DNA from: Hepsetus odoe
Lineage: Eukaryota > Chordata > Actinopteri > Characiformes > Hepsetidae
Length of the DNA stretch: 64,000 nt
Direction of reading: 5' to 3'
NCBI GenBank assembly: GCA_017165825.1
Contig: CM029380.1
Coordinates: 685,981-749,980, forward strand
A program made the position numbers and the translations under genes. Numbering within the stretch: position 1 is the first letter of the stretch; each line of letters begins with the position of its first letter. Below are positions 46,758 to 58,530 of the stretch, piece by piece. Under the pieces are notes generated by a model. The model did no database searches. It was not told the DNA's origin and saw nothing but the letters and a program-made list of their open reading frames with translations.

Positions 46758-48633
46758 AACCCATAAATCACCTTTAAAGGATGACATGAGATTTGTGACT
46801 GTGAAGAAGCTTCTTTAACATTTAAAGAAAACAACATAAAGAGAAACCAGTGAAAAGATCCACCCTGAACCATTATGTTGAAGTCATTTTTCATAGTTTG
46901 GTTCATTGCTGTCACCTGCCTCAGAGTGACAGCAACGTAAAATATCATGTTCTCTTTCTCGGTGGCATAATCTGACCGTACTGAACCTTAATCCAAATTT
47001 GAAAAATATCACATTTATAAGTATTTGTGCCAGTATTTGTGATTGTGATTACCCCAGAAAAGGGCTTTAATTTGTGATTTTAACCGAATAAAACTGCCCA
47101 TCGTTCATCCGATCCTGCTCTTTATTACCCTGGAGGGTGTTTAGATGAACAGCGTTGAAGATGAAATATTCCCAAAACAAACAGCTGCATATTTTCTTCA
47201 TTCACAGACAAGAAGCACATCAAACCGGGAAACTCCCCGCCAGAAAAGAAAAGCTCACTTTTGACAGGCAGGGTAATAAAAAAGGGCAAAATAATCCCAC
47301 AACTGAAGCCCGGGGCACTTTCATTTTCCCTGATTTCTCCAGCTTCTCATTTATTTGACGTCTAAATGCGGCCGAGCGGCCCGTGTGTGCTCTCTTCAGT
47401 GTTTACTCTGGGAGTAGAGGGAAATGGGGATCTGGAGGGCCTGCGACTGTTTCTAATTAACGTCCTTTACTCTCACAGCCAGGGGGCGTAACTAATTTTG
47501 CCTTTGGACGGCCACTAAATTCACCCGGATCTCTGTGAGGATCCAGTCTGCTGCCTGGACAATAACGTCCACCCTGGAGCCCCTGCCGGACCAGCCCGTT
47601 CAGGGAGGAGGAACCCAAAATCAGTAATTTGCACACATTAACTGGAGAAAAAAGCTGCATTCCCAGCAGTCTGGCAACCAAGAAAGCCTTAAAAATCTTT
47701 TGAAAGGATTTGTTGCCGGCCCCTCTCACATGGATAAGAAAAAAGCATGATTCAGTGAAGTTACCGGGGTGATATAACTTATATATGTATACATATATAT
47801 GGTAGACTAAAAACAGTTGGTTTGTATTTATAGGATTGAAATGGTCCCCAGGGCATCTGCTACTTCCATTCTTGTCATGTTTTTCTTGTGAAAATATTAG
47901 AGTCCAGTCTAGCAGACGTCCCACCTCTGCGGAGATTCCAGGAGCATATTGTCAGCGTCTCTGACACCTGCAAATTATATACAATGTCCTGGTAAAGGTT
48001 TAGTCTGAGAGCATGCGAGCGAGAGGCCGAGAGAGAGATGGACTGACTGAGAGAGTGTGTGTCTCGTCCAGCCCCCCTGGGCGACAAACTTATTTTCCAT
48101 CTCCACCCCCACCGCTGACAAAATTGCTTTCTGTCCCCCCCGCCCAGCTGACAAGTTTCTATCTCCACAAACCACTCCTCCAAAACCTCCTCCATCTTAA
48201 ATAAAGTTATTTCCAGTGGGGGGGAGGGTAGAGCAACCTCCCGGATATGAGTTCTGAGCAGGGGAGGACGTCTGGTATAGTAATAAAGCTGTATATATAT
48301 ATATATATAGTTATGGTTTAAAGTAAAGTAATAAATTATATTTAGTTATGCAGAATGATGTAGTGTAGAATAGTCACATAAAACATAATAGTCTTACTGT
48401 ACACAACAAAACAGTGTTTAGTAAGTACTGCAGTAGTAAGTATAGTTTAGTATAGTATAACAAAATGATATAGATAATATAAAGTTGATATAAATCATAT
48501 AGTTAATATAAATATATAAAGACAGTACACTAGAATATAGTGTAATCACAGTCACGTGATGCTTTTTTGGTCCTTTGTTCATTTAAACCACAGCTCAGAG
48601 TATAGTACAGTACAGCATGGTATAGTATAGCAG
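46758..48633. other. low-repeat intron-like DNA
   Basis: Bases 47,380-47,760 and 47,900-48,200 are GC-balanced and free of recognised repeats, weak candidates for conserved non-coding DNA. (TA)n lies at 48,292-48,309. No exon recognised. Confidence 0.35.
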
Positions 48634-48850
48634 GTGGACTAGTGTTTAGGGACAAGGGCCTCCTAAACCAGTAGGTTGCCCTGAGGGACCCTTGCACAAG
48701 GTATCCCCATCACTGCTCCCCGGGCACTTTAAATAGCTGCCCCCTGCTGGACAGTGTGTGTGGGCAAAAAGCGGAGATTGCATTTGGTTGTGCTTCATTG
48801 TGTGCTGTTTCACATAACAGTCACTAATAGTCACTTTCACTTTCACTTCA
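48634..48850 (+). mobile_element. SINE-A copy 7
   Basis: Forward: CCAGTAGGTTGCCCTGAGGG, TATCCCCATCACTGCTCCCC, AGCTGCCCCCTGCTGGACAG, CATTTGGTTGTGCTTCATTG, tail AGTCACTTTCACTTTCACTT. The tRNA-type head is truncated. Confidence 0.85.
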
Positions 48851-48879
48851 ATACAGTGTAGTGGTAATTTACACTACAG

Positions 48880-49738
48880 TATAGTACAGTACACTATAGT
48901 GTAGTCATAGTCGCAAAATTTTACCTAGAGGTATTGTAAACTTCAATACATAGTATAGCATAGTATAGTATAGTATAGTATCTTAATGTACAGTATAGTA
49001 TCGCATTGTATCATATCGTATCGTATCATATGTCGTACCATATAGTATAGTACAGTATAGTATCGTATCGTATCATATGTCGTACCACATAGTATAGTAT
49101 AGTATAGTATAGCATAGTATAATATAGTATAGTGTAGTATAGTATAGTACCTTAATGTACAGTATAGTATCGTATTGTATCATATCGTATCCTATCGTAT
49201 CGTATCATATGTCGTACCATATAGTATAGTATAATATAGTATAGTATAGTATAGTGTAGTATAGTATAGTACCTTAATGTACAGTATTGTATCGTATTGT
49301 ATCATATCGTATCCTATTGTATCGTATCATATGTCCTACCATATAGTATAGTATAGTATAGTATAGTATAGTATAGTAGGGTGTGGCATGGCATGGCATG
49401 GCATGGCATGGCATGGCATAGTATAGCATAGCATAGAATAGCATAGTATAGTATAGTATAGTATAGTAGGGTGTGGCATAGCATAGTATAGTATAGCACA
49501 GTATAGTATAGTATAGTATAGTATAGTATAGTATAGTATAGTATAGTATAGCACAGTATAGTATAGTATAGTATGGTATAGTATAGTATAGTATAGTATA
49601 GTAGGGTGTAGCATGGCATGGCATGGTATAGTATAGTATAGTATAGTATAGTATAGTATAGTATAGTATAGTATGGTAGGGTGTAGCATGGCATGGCATG
49701 GCATGGCATAGTATAGTATAGTATAGTATAGTACAGTT
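48880..49738. repeat. TATAG pentamer array with higher-order structure
   Basis: Almost all of the ~860 bp is a multiple of five: TATAG, with TATCG, CATAG and CATGG variants. A higher-order unit of about 121 bp is marked by CTTAATGTACAGTAT at 49,151 and 49,272. A second, GTAGGGTGTGGCATGGCATG, recurs near 49,376, 49,466, 49,602 and 49,676. Frames across it are artefacts. Confidence 0.95.
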
Positions 49739-51210
49739 CCATAACAATGCTACAAAATTATGCTGTGCTGTATGTCAGATATTATAAACTCCAATATGTT
49801 GAAAGCTACGTGGTGGTGGTACTCTGTAGTTTACTGTACTGAGTGCAGTACAGAACAGTACTGTATAATAAAATAACTGTAACGTCACAATATAATGCAG
49901 TAAATCAGGATGTTGTAAAGTATATTAATATGACAGTACAGTGTGGTCTCACACAGCACAGTACAGAAATCCCAGCAAAAGGATTTAATAAATCACTAGT
50001 ATTAACTTTACAGTATACAGTACTGCTTTACTTCACTACTCACAGCAGAAACAGCACTTTGATTTAACTCTAACGTGTCTATTGTTTTGACATGAATTAG
50101 AAAGCAGTATTTTTAACAATATATATTTTATTAATGTGAAAATAATGTTCTTTGTGTTCTCCGGGTGTTAAGTGTGCAGGCTGCTCTTGGGTGTATTTTA
50201 AGATGCATGTTTTGCTTGTAACTTTTCTGCAGTTCTTTCCAAGCAAACTTTGCAATTAGCAATAAAATATTTCTGGTCACACTTCTGTGCCCCTGCTGAA
50301 GCTCAAAAGCTCCCTTTTATTGGCCTTAATTAATCGTTTGCATCTGCGAAGCTCGTTAAAATCAAAACCTTCGCATGATAAAGGGGTGAATGGGCTAAAC
50401 GTCAGAGGAAAAGTAAATGTCGCAAATTAGAGCTCCTATTATGGCAGATTTGAACAGACTTTTTTATCACAGGGTTTTACTGTTCTGCTCCTGACCTGGA
50501 TTTTCAGATGCAATTCAGAATCTTCAAACGAGCACATCCTGCAGGATATCGTCACTGGGGTTTGTTTTTGGGGTTTGTTTTTGGGGTTTGTTTGTGTTTG
50601 TGACTGAACTATAGGGGGCATTCTAATGGGCATGTGATGGTTTTTATTGGTCCACAACTTGCTCTTTAACTGCTCGTTAAGGGATCAATTATCTGAGCAC
50701 TTTTTATTTATACATCCTAAACTACAGCATTTATTAATTATTAATAATCAGTCTGTCCAGATGGAGCTTTCTATAGTCTGATGAAACTCAAGGAACATGT
50801 ATTTGGAGGTTTTCCATGTAGGAAGAGTTCTCACTCGCTGGTTATACTCCCTGTAGTTTAGCAGTGGCGTGGCACCTGGGCATGCAGGAGCTAGAGCGTT
50901 CACTTCCTACTTTACTGATAAACAACCGCCATTTCATAAAACATCCTGACAATGTCTGTTCCCAGATCTCCCCATCTCTCCAGTTTTCCCTCCAGTCTCC
51001 ACATTTTTATCTAAATGACCTTCTTCACCTTCAGATTAGTTTCATGATCATGTCAGTATCGTCGCTCCTGAAAATGTTCTGCCCTGTTCACAAATATTTC
51101 TCCATTGGACACTTTATACTGGGGGTTGTGGTTATAAGCAAAAATGTAAGTACCCCTCATCAACACATTTGGGGGAAAAAATAATATTAAATTTAAGTAT
51201 GAAATTTTAT
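49739..51210. promoter_or_regulatory. unique DNA with candidate conserved element at 50,150-50,440
   Basis: Bases 50,150-50,440 contain TGCAATTAGCAATAAAATAT, GGCCTTAATTAATCGTTTGC and GAAGCTCGTTAAAATC, homeodomain- and POU-like motifs in low-repeat DNA. A triplicated GGGGTTTGTTTTT lies at 50,556-50,594. No exon recognised. Confidence 0.35.
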
Positions 51211-51600
51211 ACACAGCACTGTGCAAAAGCCTTGAGCTCCTCATTTCTTCATATTTTTCTTCCAGACCTTCTTGTATGTTTAATGTCTTGAGGGACAGTT
51301 CTCCTTCCTGAAGGACAGTGTTGTTGTCTCTCATGTTCAGTCCAGTCTCTGTACCTGAGCAGTTCTCCAGATCTTCCTGAAGGACAGTGTTGTTGTCTCT
51401 CATGTTCAGTCCAGTCTCTGTACCTGAGCAGTTTCAGAGACAGTGTGGGATCATCTCCACAGAGAAAACAAAAGACAGCCGACGCCCAAAGAAGAGCTTT
51501 GGGATGTCCTCAAGAAGCCTGGAGTTAAAGAAAGGAGCTGGTCTAAGAGAGTTGAGGCTGTGCTGAAGAATAACGGTGGTGGTGGTGAATATTGACTTTA
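51211..51600 (+). mobile_element. Tc1-like transposon fragment with 69-bp tandem
   Basis: It starts ACAGCACTGTGCAAAAGCCT. About 1.8 copies of the 69-bp unit span 51,298-51,430. The frame at 51,431-51,595 reads VWDHLHRENKRQPTPKEELW, then KRVEAVLKNNGG and a stop, the usual C-terminus of a Tc1-like transposase. The catalytic core is absent. Confidence 0.85.
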
Positions 51601-51613
51601 AAGCTGGTTGGAA

Positions 51614-51832
51614 ACATTTACATTTACGGCATTTAGCAGACGCTCTTATCCAGAGTGACTTCCATGTCCTAATTACAGGGACAGTCCCTCCTGGAGACAC
51701 TCAGGGTTCAGGGTCTTGCTCAGGGACCCAGTGGTGGTAGTGCCAGAGGTGGGATTCAAACCTCCAACCTCTTGAGCCATTGGTCCATAGACAAGTACCA
51801 CCACTAGACCACCACCACCCATAACATACCAA
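51614..51832 (-). mobile_element. SINE-B copy 5, full length
   Basis: Reverse-oriented: ACATTTACATTTACGGCATT, TAGCAGACGCTCTTATCCAG, CAGGGACCCAGTGGTGGTAG, B box GGATTCAAACC, head CTAGACCACCACCACCC. Confidence 0.9.
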
Positions 51833-52400
51833 ACATACTATGCCTAGAAGTATCAGGATGGTGGTGCGAGTGTGAAAAGAGGGATAAATGGCTGCTGAGG
51901 TGTTAATAAACCCAGTTTTCTGCAGATCTCATGTTTAAACACATCCTGCAGAAGAACCAAACACCTTCTGAGTGATAAAACTCTTCCCTTCGCTGCAGAG
52001 TATCTCCAGTGTGTCTCAATTTACAGCTCACTGCTGATTTACTGACATTATTATTCCTCCCAACGTCTCGTTCGTCACTGCCTACTTATTCCGTCGCAGG
52101 TGGAAGTCCAAAATAATTTATTTCTGCTCATTTTAATACACATTGCTTATTTATATCCACACCAAATACACTGAAAAAAAACTTGTATCTCCAGAACAGC
52201 TTTAAATGAGTTTTTTCCAAACATTTCTTTTGGACCGCTCCAATATGTAAAAATCTAGTAAAAATAGCAAAAATACTATTTAAAAAATAGTAAAAATATA
52301 TATAATATAATAGTAAAAAACTTGCCCCTAATGTATTAAATTTTTCAATTCATTTTTAGTAAATTTATTTTTAATAATGAAAATGATATATATAGTACTG
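51833..52400. other. AT-rich intron-like DNA
   Basis: AT-rich, with AAATAGTAAAAAT-type runs at 52,250-52,330. No recognised feature. Confidence 0.35.
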
Positions 52401-52586
52401 TACAGTACTGTGCAAAAGTTTTAGGCAGGTGTGGAAAAAAAATGCTGTAAACAAAAAATGTTTTCAAAAATGGAAGAGTAGTTAATCATTTATTTTCATC
52501 AATCTACAAAATGCAGTGAATGAACAAAAGAGAAATCTAAATCAAATCAATATTTGGTGTGACCACCCTTTGCCTTCAAAACAGCA

Positions 52587-52587
<1 letters not shown>
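52401..52587 (-). mobile_element. Tc1-like derivative, single arm
   Basis: TACAGTACTGTGCAAAAGTT to CCTTCAAAACAGCAT. On the minus strand it ends in AVLKAKGGHTKY and stop, the same arm as copies 1 and 2. The second arm is missing; the break coincides with a (GT)n tract. Confidence 0.85.

Positions 52588-52638
<51 letters not shown>
52588..52638. repeat. (GT)n microsatellite at transposon breakpoint
   Basis: About 25 GT units abut the truncated Tc1-like arm. Confidence 0.95.
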
Positions 52639-53214
52639 AGGTCAAAGTAAAAGTGCCCCACGGGTCATTATTGTAGAGCACGGCAGTGTTGCGGGGGTTG
52701 AATAATTATGTTCAGTTTGCTGAGAACTGTAGACAGGTGGTTATTTTGCTGCTGTAATGAGGCTTTCCAGAGACATTCCTGCTTTAATATATATATTCTG
52801 TATGTTGGGGTTTTATCTAAATTTAAGCTCCATCTAAAGTACTTCTGGGTCCAATTATGAATATTCCTCTCACTTCGCCTGACAACCCCAGGATTGCCGT
52901 TAAAGTTGAGCTGTTAAAACCCAGCGGTTTAATTGCCTGCTTGACCTTGAATTCTGCATCTTTTTACCCCCCAAATCTACTGCAGGGTCAAACACCCAAG
53001 GTGGAAATAAATTAAACATCAAAAATACAAACCAACAACACATCCGCAATAATGAGCTCACACTGGTCTACACTGTGAAACGTCAATATCTCCACAGGCT
53101 TCGACCTGGAGTGTGTTACTGTAATCTCTAAAATATACCCAAAAATCTGATTAACCAAGTGAACAGAACCTCCAACAAACTCCCGAAGAAATGGAGTCTG
53201 CTCATTCAAACTAC
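52639..53214. other. unique intron-like DNA
   Basis: No repeat family or domain recognised. Confidence 0.35.
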
Positions 53215-53440
53215 TCTGATCAGAGATCAGTTTGAGAGCAGCAACTGTCCCTCAGTTTGGTCTCTTCACTGATCAGGGATCAGCTTGAGAACTGTTCTTC
53301 AGGGTGGTCTCCTCACTGATCAGAAATCAGTCTGAAAGCTGTCTCTTAGTGTGGTCTGCTCACTGCTCTGAGATCAGTCTGAAAGCTGTCCCTCAGTGTG
53401 GTCTGCTCACTGATCAGAGATCAGTCTGAAAGCTGTTCTC
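53215..53440. repeat. 47-bp tandem repeat with TGATCA palindromes
   Basis: CACTGATCAGAGATCAGTCT then GAAAGCTGTCCCTCAGTGTG recurs at 53,314, 53,361 and 53,408, exactly 47 bp apart, with two older units before. Each unit holds the self-complementary CTGATCAG or a variant. Confidence 0.9.
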
Positions 53441-54774
53441 ACTGCTCCAGCCCCTGTTTTTGACTACACATTTCAAATGTCTATTAGAGCCATTAAAAAA
53501 ACCCCAGCAAACACACTAAATCCCACAGGGAGGAAAAAGTCTCAGTTTCTCCTTATGATGTTTATGCACTTGGCTCTAGTGGTAACGGCTAGTCAGACCC
53601 TTTTGTTCTACACGCATTTCTTGAAAACATAAAAATTTAAATTAGGTCTGCAGCGTAGCTGACTAATCATTACTGGATGGAAATGCATCTGAAGACTTTT
53701 TGTTAGTAATACGTCTTTGTTTGCATTGATGATTTCAGTGGGATTTGTAGGGGTATCAGAAGCGATTTAGGTTATTTATGAAGCATTAGTTCATCCAGAC
53801 TTTCCTGGAAATGAGATTAAGGTCTTTTATGTCATTCCTGCAAGTTCTGCTGGCTATTATGCTTATATAACCACGGCTGCTGTGACTGATGCCGTTCGTC
53901 ATTGCTGAAGAACTGACGGGCAGATTACCTGACTTTTCGGAGGCCGCCTTAAGTCAAGTCGCGCTTTCCTGTCAGGTCAAATATGTCTGCGTCTCGAGCG
54001 GCTTTGCTATCCCCCATTATGAGGATAATGGTGACGGCAGCTGTGAAAGTGAGATTCCCCTCCGTTTACTCTGCAGATTCGGGCCTGCTCTTCTGACTGC
54101 AGTGGCTTTGTTCACCTGCACAGTAGCTTAAGTGGAATTACAAGTTACAAAAGTGACACGGCAGGACCTGCACCAAGTGCACCGGTTCTAATGATACACT
54201 GAATTACCCATAATCCATCGCTCAGCAATCAAACACACTTCGTACCAAACACAGCCTGCAACCTGCCTGACAAATTCAAGGATTAATCAATAAATTGGAG
54301 TAAATAATGGACAAAGGTGTGTGGTTATGAATCAGTGTTTCACTCAGGTTACATTACAGTAACTCTGCAGTACAATAACAGCCACCGGCTCCCAAATGCA
54401 AAAACCGCAAGGCTACCCTGCAGTTACTGATAAAGCTGAGAGCCGGGTGCGTGTTCAACAGATTTATGTTTACACTAATGAGAGAGAGGGAGCGAGAGGG
54501 AGTGAAAAGAAGAAATAAAGAATGAGAAAGAGAGTGAACAAGCAGAGAGAGCTGCCTGTGAATAAAAAATACAACTACACTCATGATATCTGAGAAGGTG
54601 CAGCCACAATTTTAAAAAATGGAAGCAACTTCTTGCAGATTTTCGGATCCTTTGGAGGGGCTAAAATGACCCACTTGGTTCCGGAGAACCAAGAAGAGAA
54701 CAAAGTAATCCCGACATTGTTCACTCCAGTAACACTAGGTGTAGGAACAACACTCCAAATAACTTCAGTGGAAA
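53441..54774. promoter_or_regulatory. unique DNA with candidate conserved element at 53,690-54,130
   Basis: Bases 53,690-54,130 have balanced composition, no recognised repeats, and motifs such as TTATTTATGAAGCATTAG and GTCAGGTCAAATATG (nuclear-receptor-like half site). The 80-codon frame at 53,889-54,131 has no family resemblance. Purine-rich GAGA runs follow at 54,478-54,550. Confidence 0.35.
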
Positions 54775-55015
54775 TGGGCGGGGCTAACCTGCTGAAAGAT
54801 GAACAGGCAGAACTGAAATGAGTGTGTGGATGTAAACTGCTTTAAGATGAATGGGCGGGGCTAACCTGATATAGGTTGAATGGGCAGGGCTAAACTGCTG
54901 TAGGATATGTAGGCAGGGTAAATTGGCTGTAGGCTGTATAGGCATTCCGTAAACAGAATGGGCAGGGCTATACTGCTAATGGTGGAATGGGCGGGGCTAA
55001 ATAACTGTAAACTGT
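54775..55015 (+). repeat. 29-bp minisatellite, locus 4
   Basis: Seven diverged units of GGGCGGGGCTAAC and GCTGTAGGATGAATG, orientation as at 42 kb. Directly followed by SINE-A copy 8. Confidence 0.8.
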
Positions 55016-55017
55016 GA

Positions 55018-55245
55018 TATGAAAGTGACTATTCTTGTCAGTGTGAGAACACAGCATAGCACAACAAAACTGGACTTCTGCATTTAACCCACACAGCGCA
55101 GCAGGGGGCAGCTATGAAAGCACCCGGGGTGACGGGGACGGTACCTTGCTCAAGGTTACCTGAGGACAACCTACTGGTAAGGGGTTTGAACCCACAATCT
55201 TCCGATCCTGGGTCCAACTCCCTAACCACTAGGCCACCGCTGCCT
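55018..55245 (-). mobile_element. SINE-A copy 8, well preserved
   Basis: Reverse-oriented: GAAAGTGACTATTCTTGTCA, CTTCTGCATTTAACCCACAC, GCAGCAGGGGGCAGCTATGA, TTTGAACCC, CTAACCACTAGGCCACCGCT. Confidence 0.88.
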
Positions 55246-55789
55246 CCTCCCCAGTTCTTTTTAATGGTTCTTCCGGACGCCGTCCTGATTTCTGTCCCTT
55301 AAGTGTCTGCAGACACGTTTCTGGGACAACGGTCGTGAAGCTGAGGACCATGGAAGTAATTTCTGCCAGAAGATGACATCACAGCCCTCGTCTGATCTCC
55401 CTCCGTCCCTAACATGCTATTATAGTTATGTATAGCTTCAGAACATGGCATTACAGTGAGGCGGCGCTCAAAAACACAGAATTATTCTTATGCGAAACAG
55501 CAGCTTCGGGCTCAGTGCCATCACTTTCAGTTCAACAAACATCCGACGTTATAAAGTCCATGGAGGGACGTCAGACTGTCCAGCAGACACAGCAGTCAAA
55601 GGGCCCCAATCCAGGGAACTGCTTCTTTTCCTTTATTTAATCGAATGTGCTGGATGTAGAGTATAAACAACACTGTTCCCTCTCCAGTCCAAATCCTGCT
55701 CTGTGTAAGATAGTTGAGATCCTCATTTCTTCCTGTCACACACTCTTATCTTTATATTGAGTTGATTAAATGAAACTGGAGAAAATGTT
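55246..55789. other. unique intron-like DNA
   Basis: No repeat family or domain recognised. Confidence 0.3.
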
Positions 55790-56145
55790 TCGGTCTTCCA
55801 GGCTGCAAAGTGTCTAAAGGTTGTAAATAATGGGGTTCCACCCACTCAGCGTTCAGCATCAGCAGTAAATGAATCTGCTGATCCTCTGGAATCATCTGCT
55901 CCTGTTTCTTCTCTGCTTCATGTCTTAAGTTAGACGCTTTGTTCTGCTTGAAGGTTCAGACGTAGATCACTGTGTGGATTAACCAACACAGAACTATCAA
56001 ACTGCTCAGGTACAGAGACTGGACTGAACATGAGAGACAACAACACTGTCCTTCAGGAAGATCTGGAGAACTGCTGCTCAGGTACAGAGACTGGACTGAA
56101 CATGAGAGACAACAACACTGTCCTTCAGGAAGATCTGGAGAACTG
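55790..56145 (-). mobile_element. Tc1-associated repeat R2, copy 2
   Basis: The reverse complement of 22,741-23,050, more complete, with two copies of the 69-bp unit (CTCAGGTACAGAGACTGGAC, TGAACATGAGAGACAACAAC). It abuts an RTE LINE fragment. Confidence 0.8.
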
Positions 56146-56345
56146 TCCACTACCATCTCCAAGCCATATAGCATAGATGGTCTCACCACCATCCTGTAAA
56201 ACTTCTCTTTCACTTTTGCCTTGCCCACCTCTGCTCCCTCCATACTAAAAACTCCACTGTCATTCACATTCATGTATTCTGTCTCTGTCCTACTGACTTT
56301 CATTCCTCTCCTCTCTAGAGCAGATCTCCATCTCTCCAGGGTAAT
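56146..56345 (-). mobile_element. RTE-clade LINE fragment 3
   Basis: The minus strand reads LERWRSALERRGMKVSRTET and KEKFYRMVVRPSMLYGLE, part of the RTE reverse transcriptase and connecting region. It is a short, 5'- and 3'-truncated piece. Confidence 0.85.
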
Positions 56346-56967
56346 AAATGAATCTTTTATATAATAAAAAATAGTTTTCTTTAACAAGTTGATTCAAAAC
56401 TTCTAAAAGAATCTGTTTACTTTTGCTCATTGCATGGACAGCAAATGTCTGTGTTTTAGACAGCGTGTGTTAAGTGACTCCATTTTTCATCTGAATCTGA
56501 TTTAGCAAACATCTCAAGTGTGTGTGTGTGTGTGTGTGTGTCTGTGTGTGTGTGTGTGTGTTTACTGGAGTGCCATTAGCCTATTCCATCCAAGAATATA
56601 CTTCAACAGGCAAAACAGAGTCTTCATTCATCATGATAGTGCAATAAGGATGATTTATAAACCATGTATAAACCATTAAGCATTAAAAGAGGACAGCTGG
56701 TAAACCAGAACCAAAATTTCAGTCACAAAATAAGCACTACATCCAGACACCACACATCTGTTCTCTTAGATTATATGCTGTTTTGTCAAAATTTCTGAAA
56801 TCTGACAAGCACGATTTAACACATTCCTACTATCCATCAATATTAAACAGATAACTGGGAGGTAGAACTAGACATACAATCCAGTTTAAAGTACAGAAAC
56901 TGTAAGAAAAAGCAAAAGTAAAAAGTACTGGAATGTAATGAGAGTAAAAAAGACAGGAATGTACTCT
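56346..56967. other. intron-like DNA with one (GT)n tract
   Basis: (GT)n with one TCTG interruption at 56,518-56,561. Otherwise unique. Confidence 0.45.
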
Positions 56968-57180
56968 GTGTTGGTGTTGGTCTAGTGGTAGGAAGCTCAC
57001 CTACAGACCAAGAGGTTGCAGGTTTGAATCCCACCTCCAGCAACTACCACCACTGGGTTCCTTACCAAGAACCTTAACCTTAAGGCTTAACCTTAAGTGT
57101 CTCCAGGGAGACTGTCCCTGTAGTTAAGAAATGTAAATTGCTCTGGATAAGAGCTCCTGCTTAATGCTGTAAATGGAGCA
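56968..57180 (+). mobile_element. SINE-B copy 6
   Basis: Head GTTGGTCTAGTGGTAGGAAG, B box GGTTTGAATCC, body ACTACCACCACTGGGTTCC, tail TTGCTCTGGATAAGAGCTCC. A small internal duplication of CCTTAACCTTAAGGCTTAAC is present. Confidence 0.85.
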
Positions 57181-57239
57181 TGAAAGTAAAAAGTACAATT
57201 TACTCAGTGGTGGTCCTATGATGGTTCTACAGTGGTCCT

Positions 57240-57365
57240 ATAGGTAGGTGTTGCTAAAAAATTTGCCAGTTACCATAGCTACAAGGCAGGTGTTTCTGAA
57301 AAAATGGCCAGTGGACATAGCTAAAAGTTAGGTGTTTCTGGTTAAATGTCAGAGTAGCTACAAGA
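57240..57365. repeat. 42-bp degenerate tandem repeat
   Basis: AGGTGTTTCTG-type starts at 57,246, 57,288 and 57,330, 42 bp apart, with ACATAGCTAAAAG spacers. The sequence is unrelated to the other 42-bp repeat. Confidence 0.7.
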
Positions 57366-57542
57366 TAACTTTTCATGCTTTCAACTTGTCCATTCATCAA
57401 GCTGTCCAAATTGGAAAAACAGAATATTTAAAAAAAGATTTAAGAGGTTTTCATGTGACATCAATGAGGACAGGATATTTGTTTAAACCATTTCCATGAG
57501 CCTGTATGATCTGTGTGCATGTGTATGCAAGTGTTGTTTTGA

Positions 57543-57574
<32 letters not shown>

Positions 57575-58302
57575 ATGTGTGTGCATGTGTGTGCATGTGT
57601 GTGTAATCCTGTCCAGATTAAATAAAGCTGTCCTCCCCCGTGTGTCGGTGATATTAAAGCTAATCTGGTGGTGTTACAGTGACGGCTGATTGGGGAGATG
57701 AGTGAGTGGAGGCTCTCTAGGAGGATCTGGGCTCCAGCCGAGTTTGGCAGCAGTATCTACAGCACCTTCCAAGCGTAGCATCAGAGAAAACAAGCGAAAG
57801 AGTGTTTGGAGGCTTTGGTGAGATGGAGTGGGCTGTTGCTTGGATGTTACTACGGAATGGCAACAAATCCCATTCATGTCACATTTCCAAGTGCTGGGAC
57901 ACACAGTTCTATCCCAAGCTAAAAAGAAAACGTAGCTTCTGGAACCCTCATTGAAACAGCACAGCGCCCCCTTCTGAATGAACAAGTATTCGTAAGATTC
58001 GTAAGAGTGCTAAAGGTTGATAATTAAGCAAATGAGACAATATTAAACCTTCCCTTTTGCTCTTGCTGCTGCCCATCTGTCACAGATCAGTGATGTTATC
58101 AATTATTAGGCTACATTATGGGGATCCACCCTAATAATACAGATCAATAGAGAGGAAATTGGGGTCCATGTAGTGTTCCACAAAGCTATGCACTCATAAA
58201 CACGCCCTCTAATTGGTCCACAGTCCCTAGGCGTCATGGTGGAGAACAACCATGTTAACAGCTACCGTAAGTGGTTCCAACCTCATCAATATTTCTAGAA
58301 TT
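57366..58302. other. intron-like DNA with one (GT)n tract
   Basis: (GT)n with GTGCAT interruptions at 57,544-57,604. Otherwise unique. Confidence 0.4.
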
Positions 58303-58530
58303 GGGGCAGAGGCAGCCTAGTGGTGAGGGAGTTGCCCTGGATCGATTCCCTCACCACTAGGTTGCCCTGAGGTACCCATGAGCAAGGTACCGTCCCTGTC
58401 ACTGCTCCCTGGGCGCTTTCAATAGCTGCCCCCCGCTGCACTTGTGTGTGTGGGTGAAACGCAGAGGTTGAATTTCGTTGTGTTGTGCTGCGTTTCACAA
58501 TGACAAGGGTAGTCACTTTCACTTTCAGAA
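58303..58530 (+). mobile_element. SINE-A copy 9
   Basis: Forward, nearly full length: GGCAGCCTAGTGGTGAGGGA (head), GGTTGCCCTGAGGTACCCAT, CCTGTCACTGCTCCCTGGGC, TTTCGTTGTGTTGTGCTGCG, tail AGTCACTTTCACTTTCAG. The B box region is altered by a local duplication of the head (CCCTCACCACTAGG). Confidence 0.85.

Noticed and set aside
48290..48310. (TA)n as TATA promoter
   Set aside because: Simple repeat with no other promoter evidence nearby.
49274..49747. 157-codon YYTILYYTI frame on the minus strand
   Set aside because: Translation of the TATAG array.
53889..54131. 80-codon frame starting ATG in clean DNA
   Set aside because: No family resemblance or exon signals; more likely non-coding.
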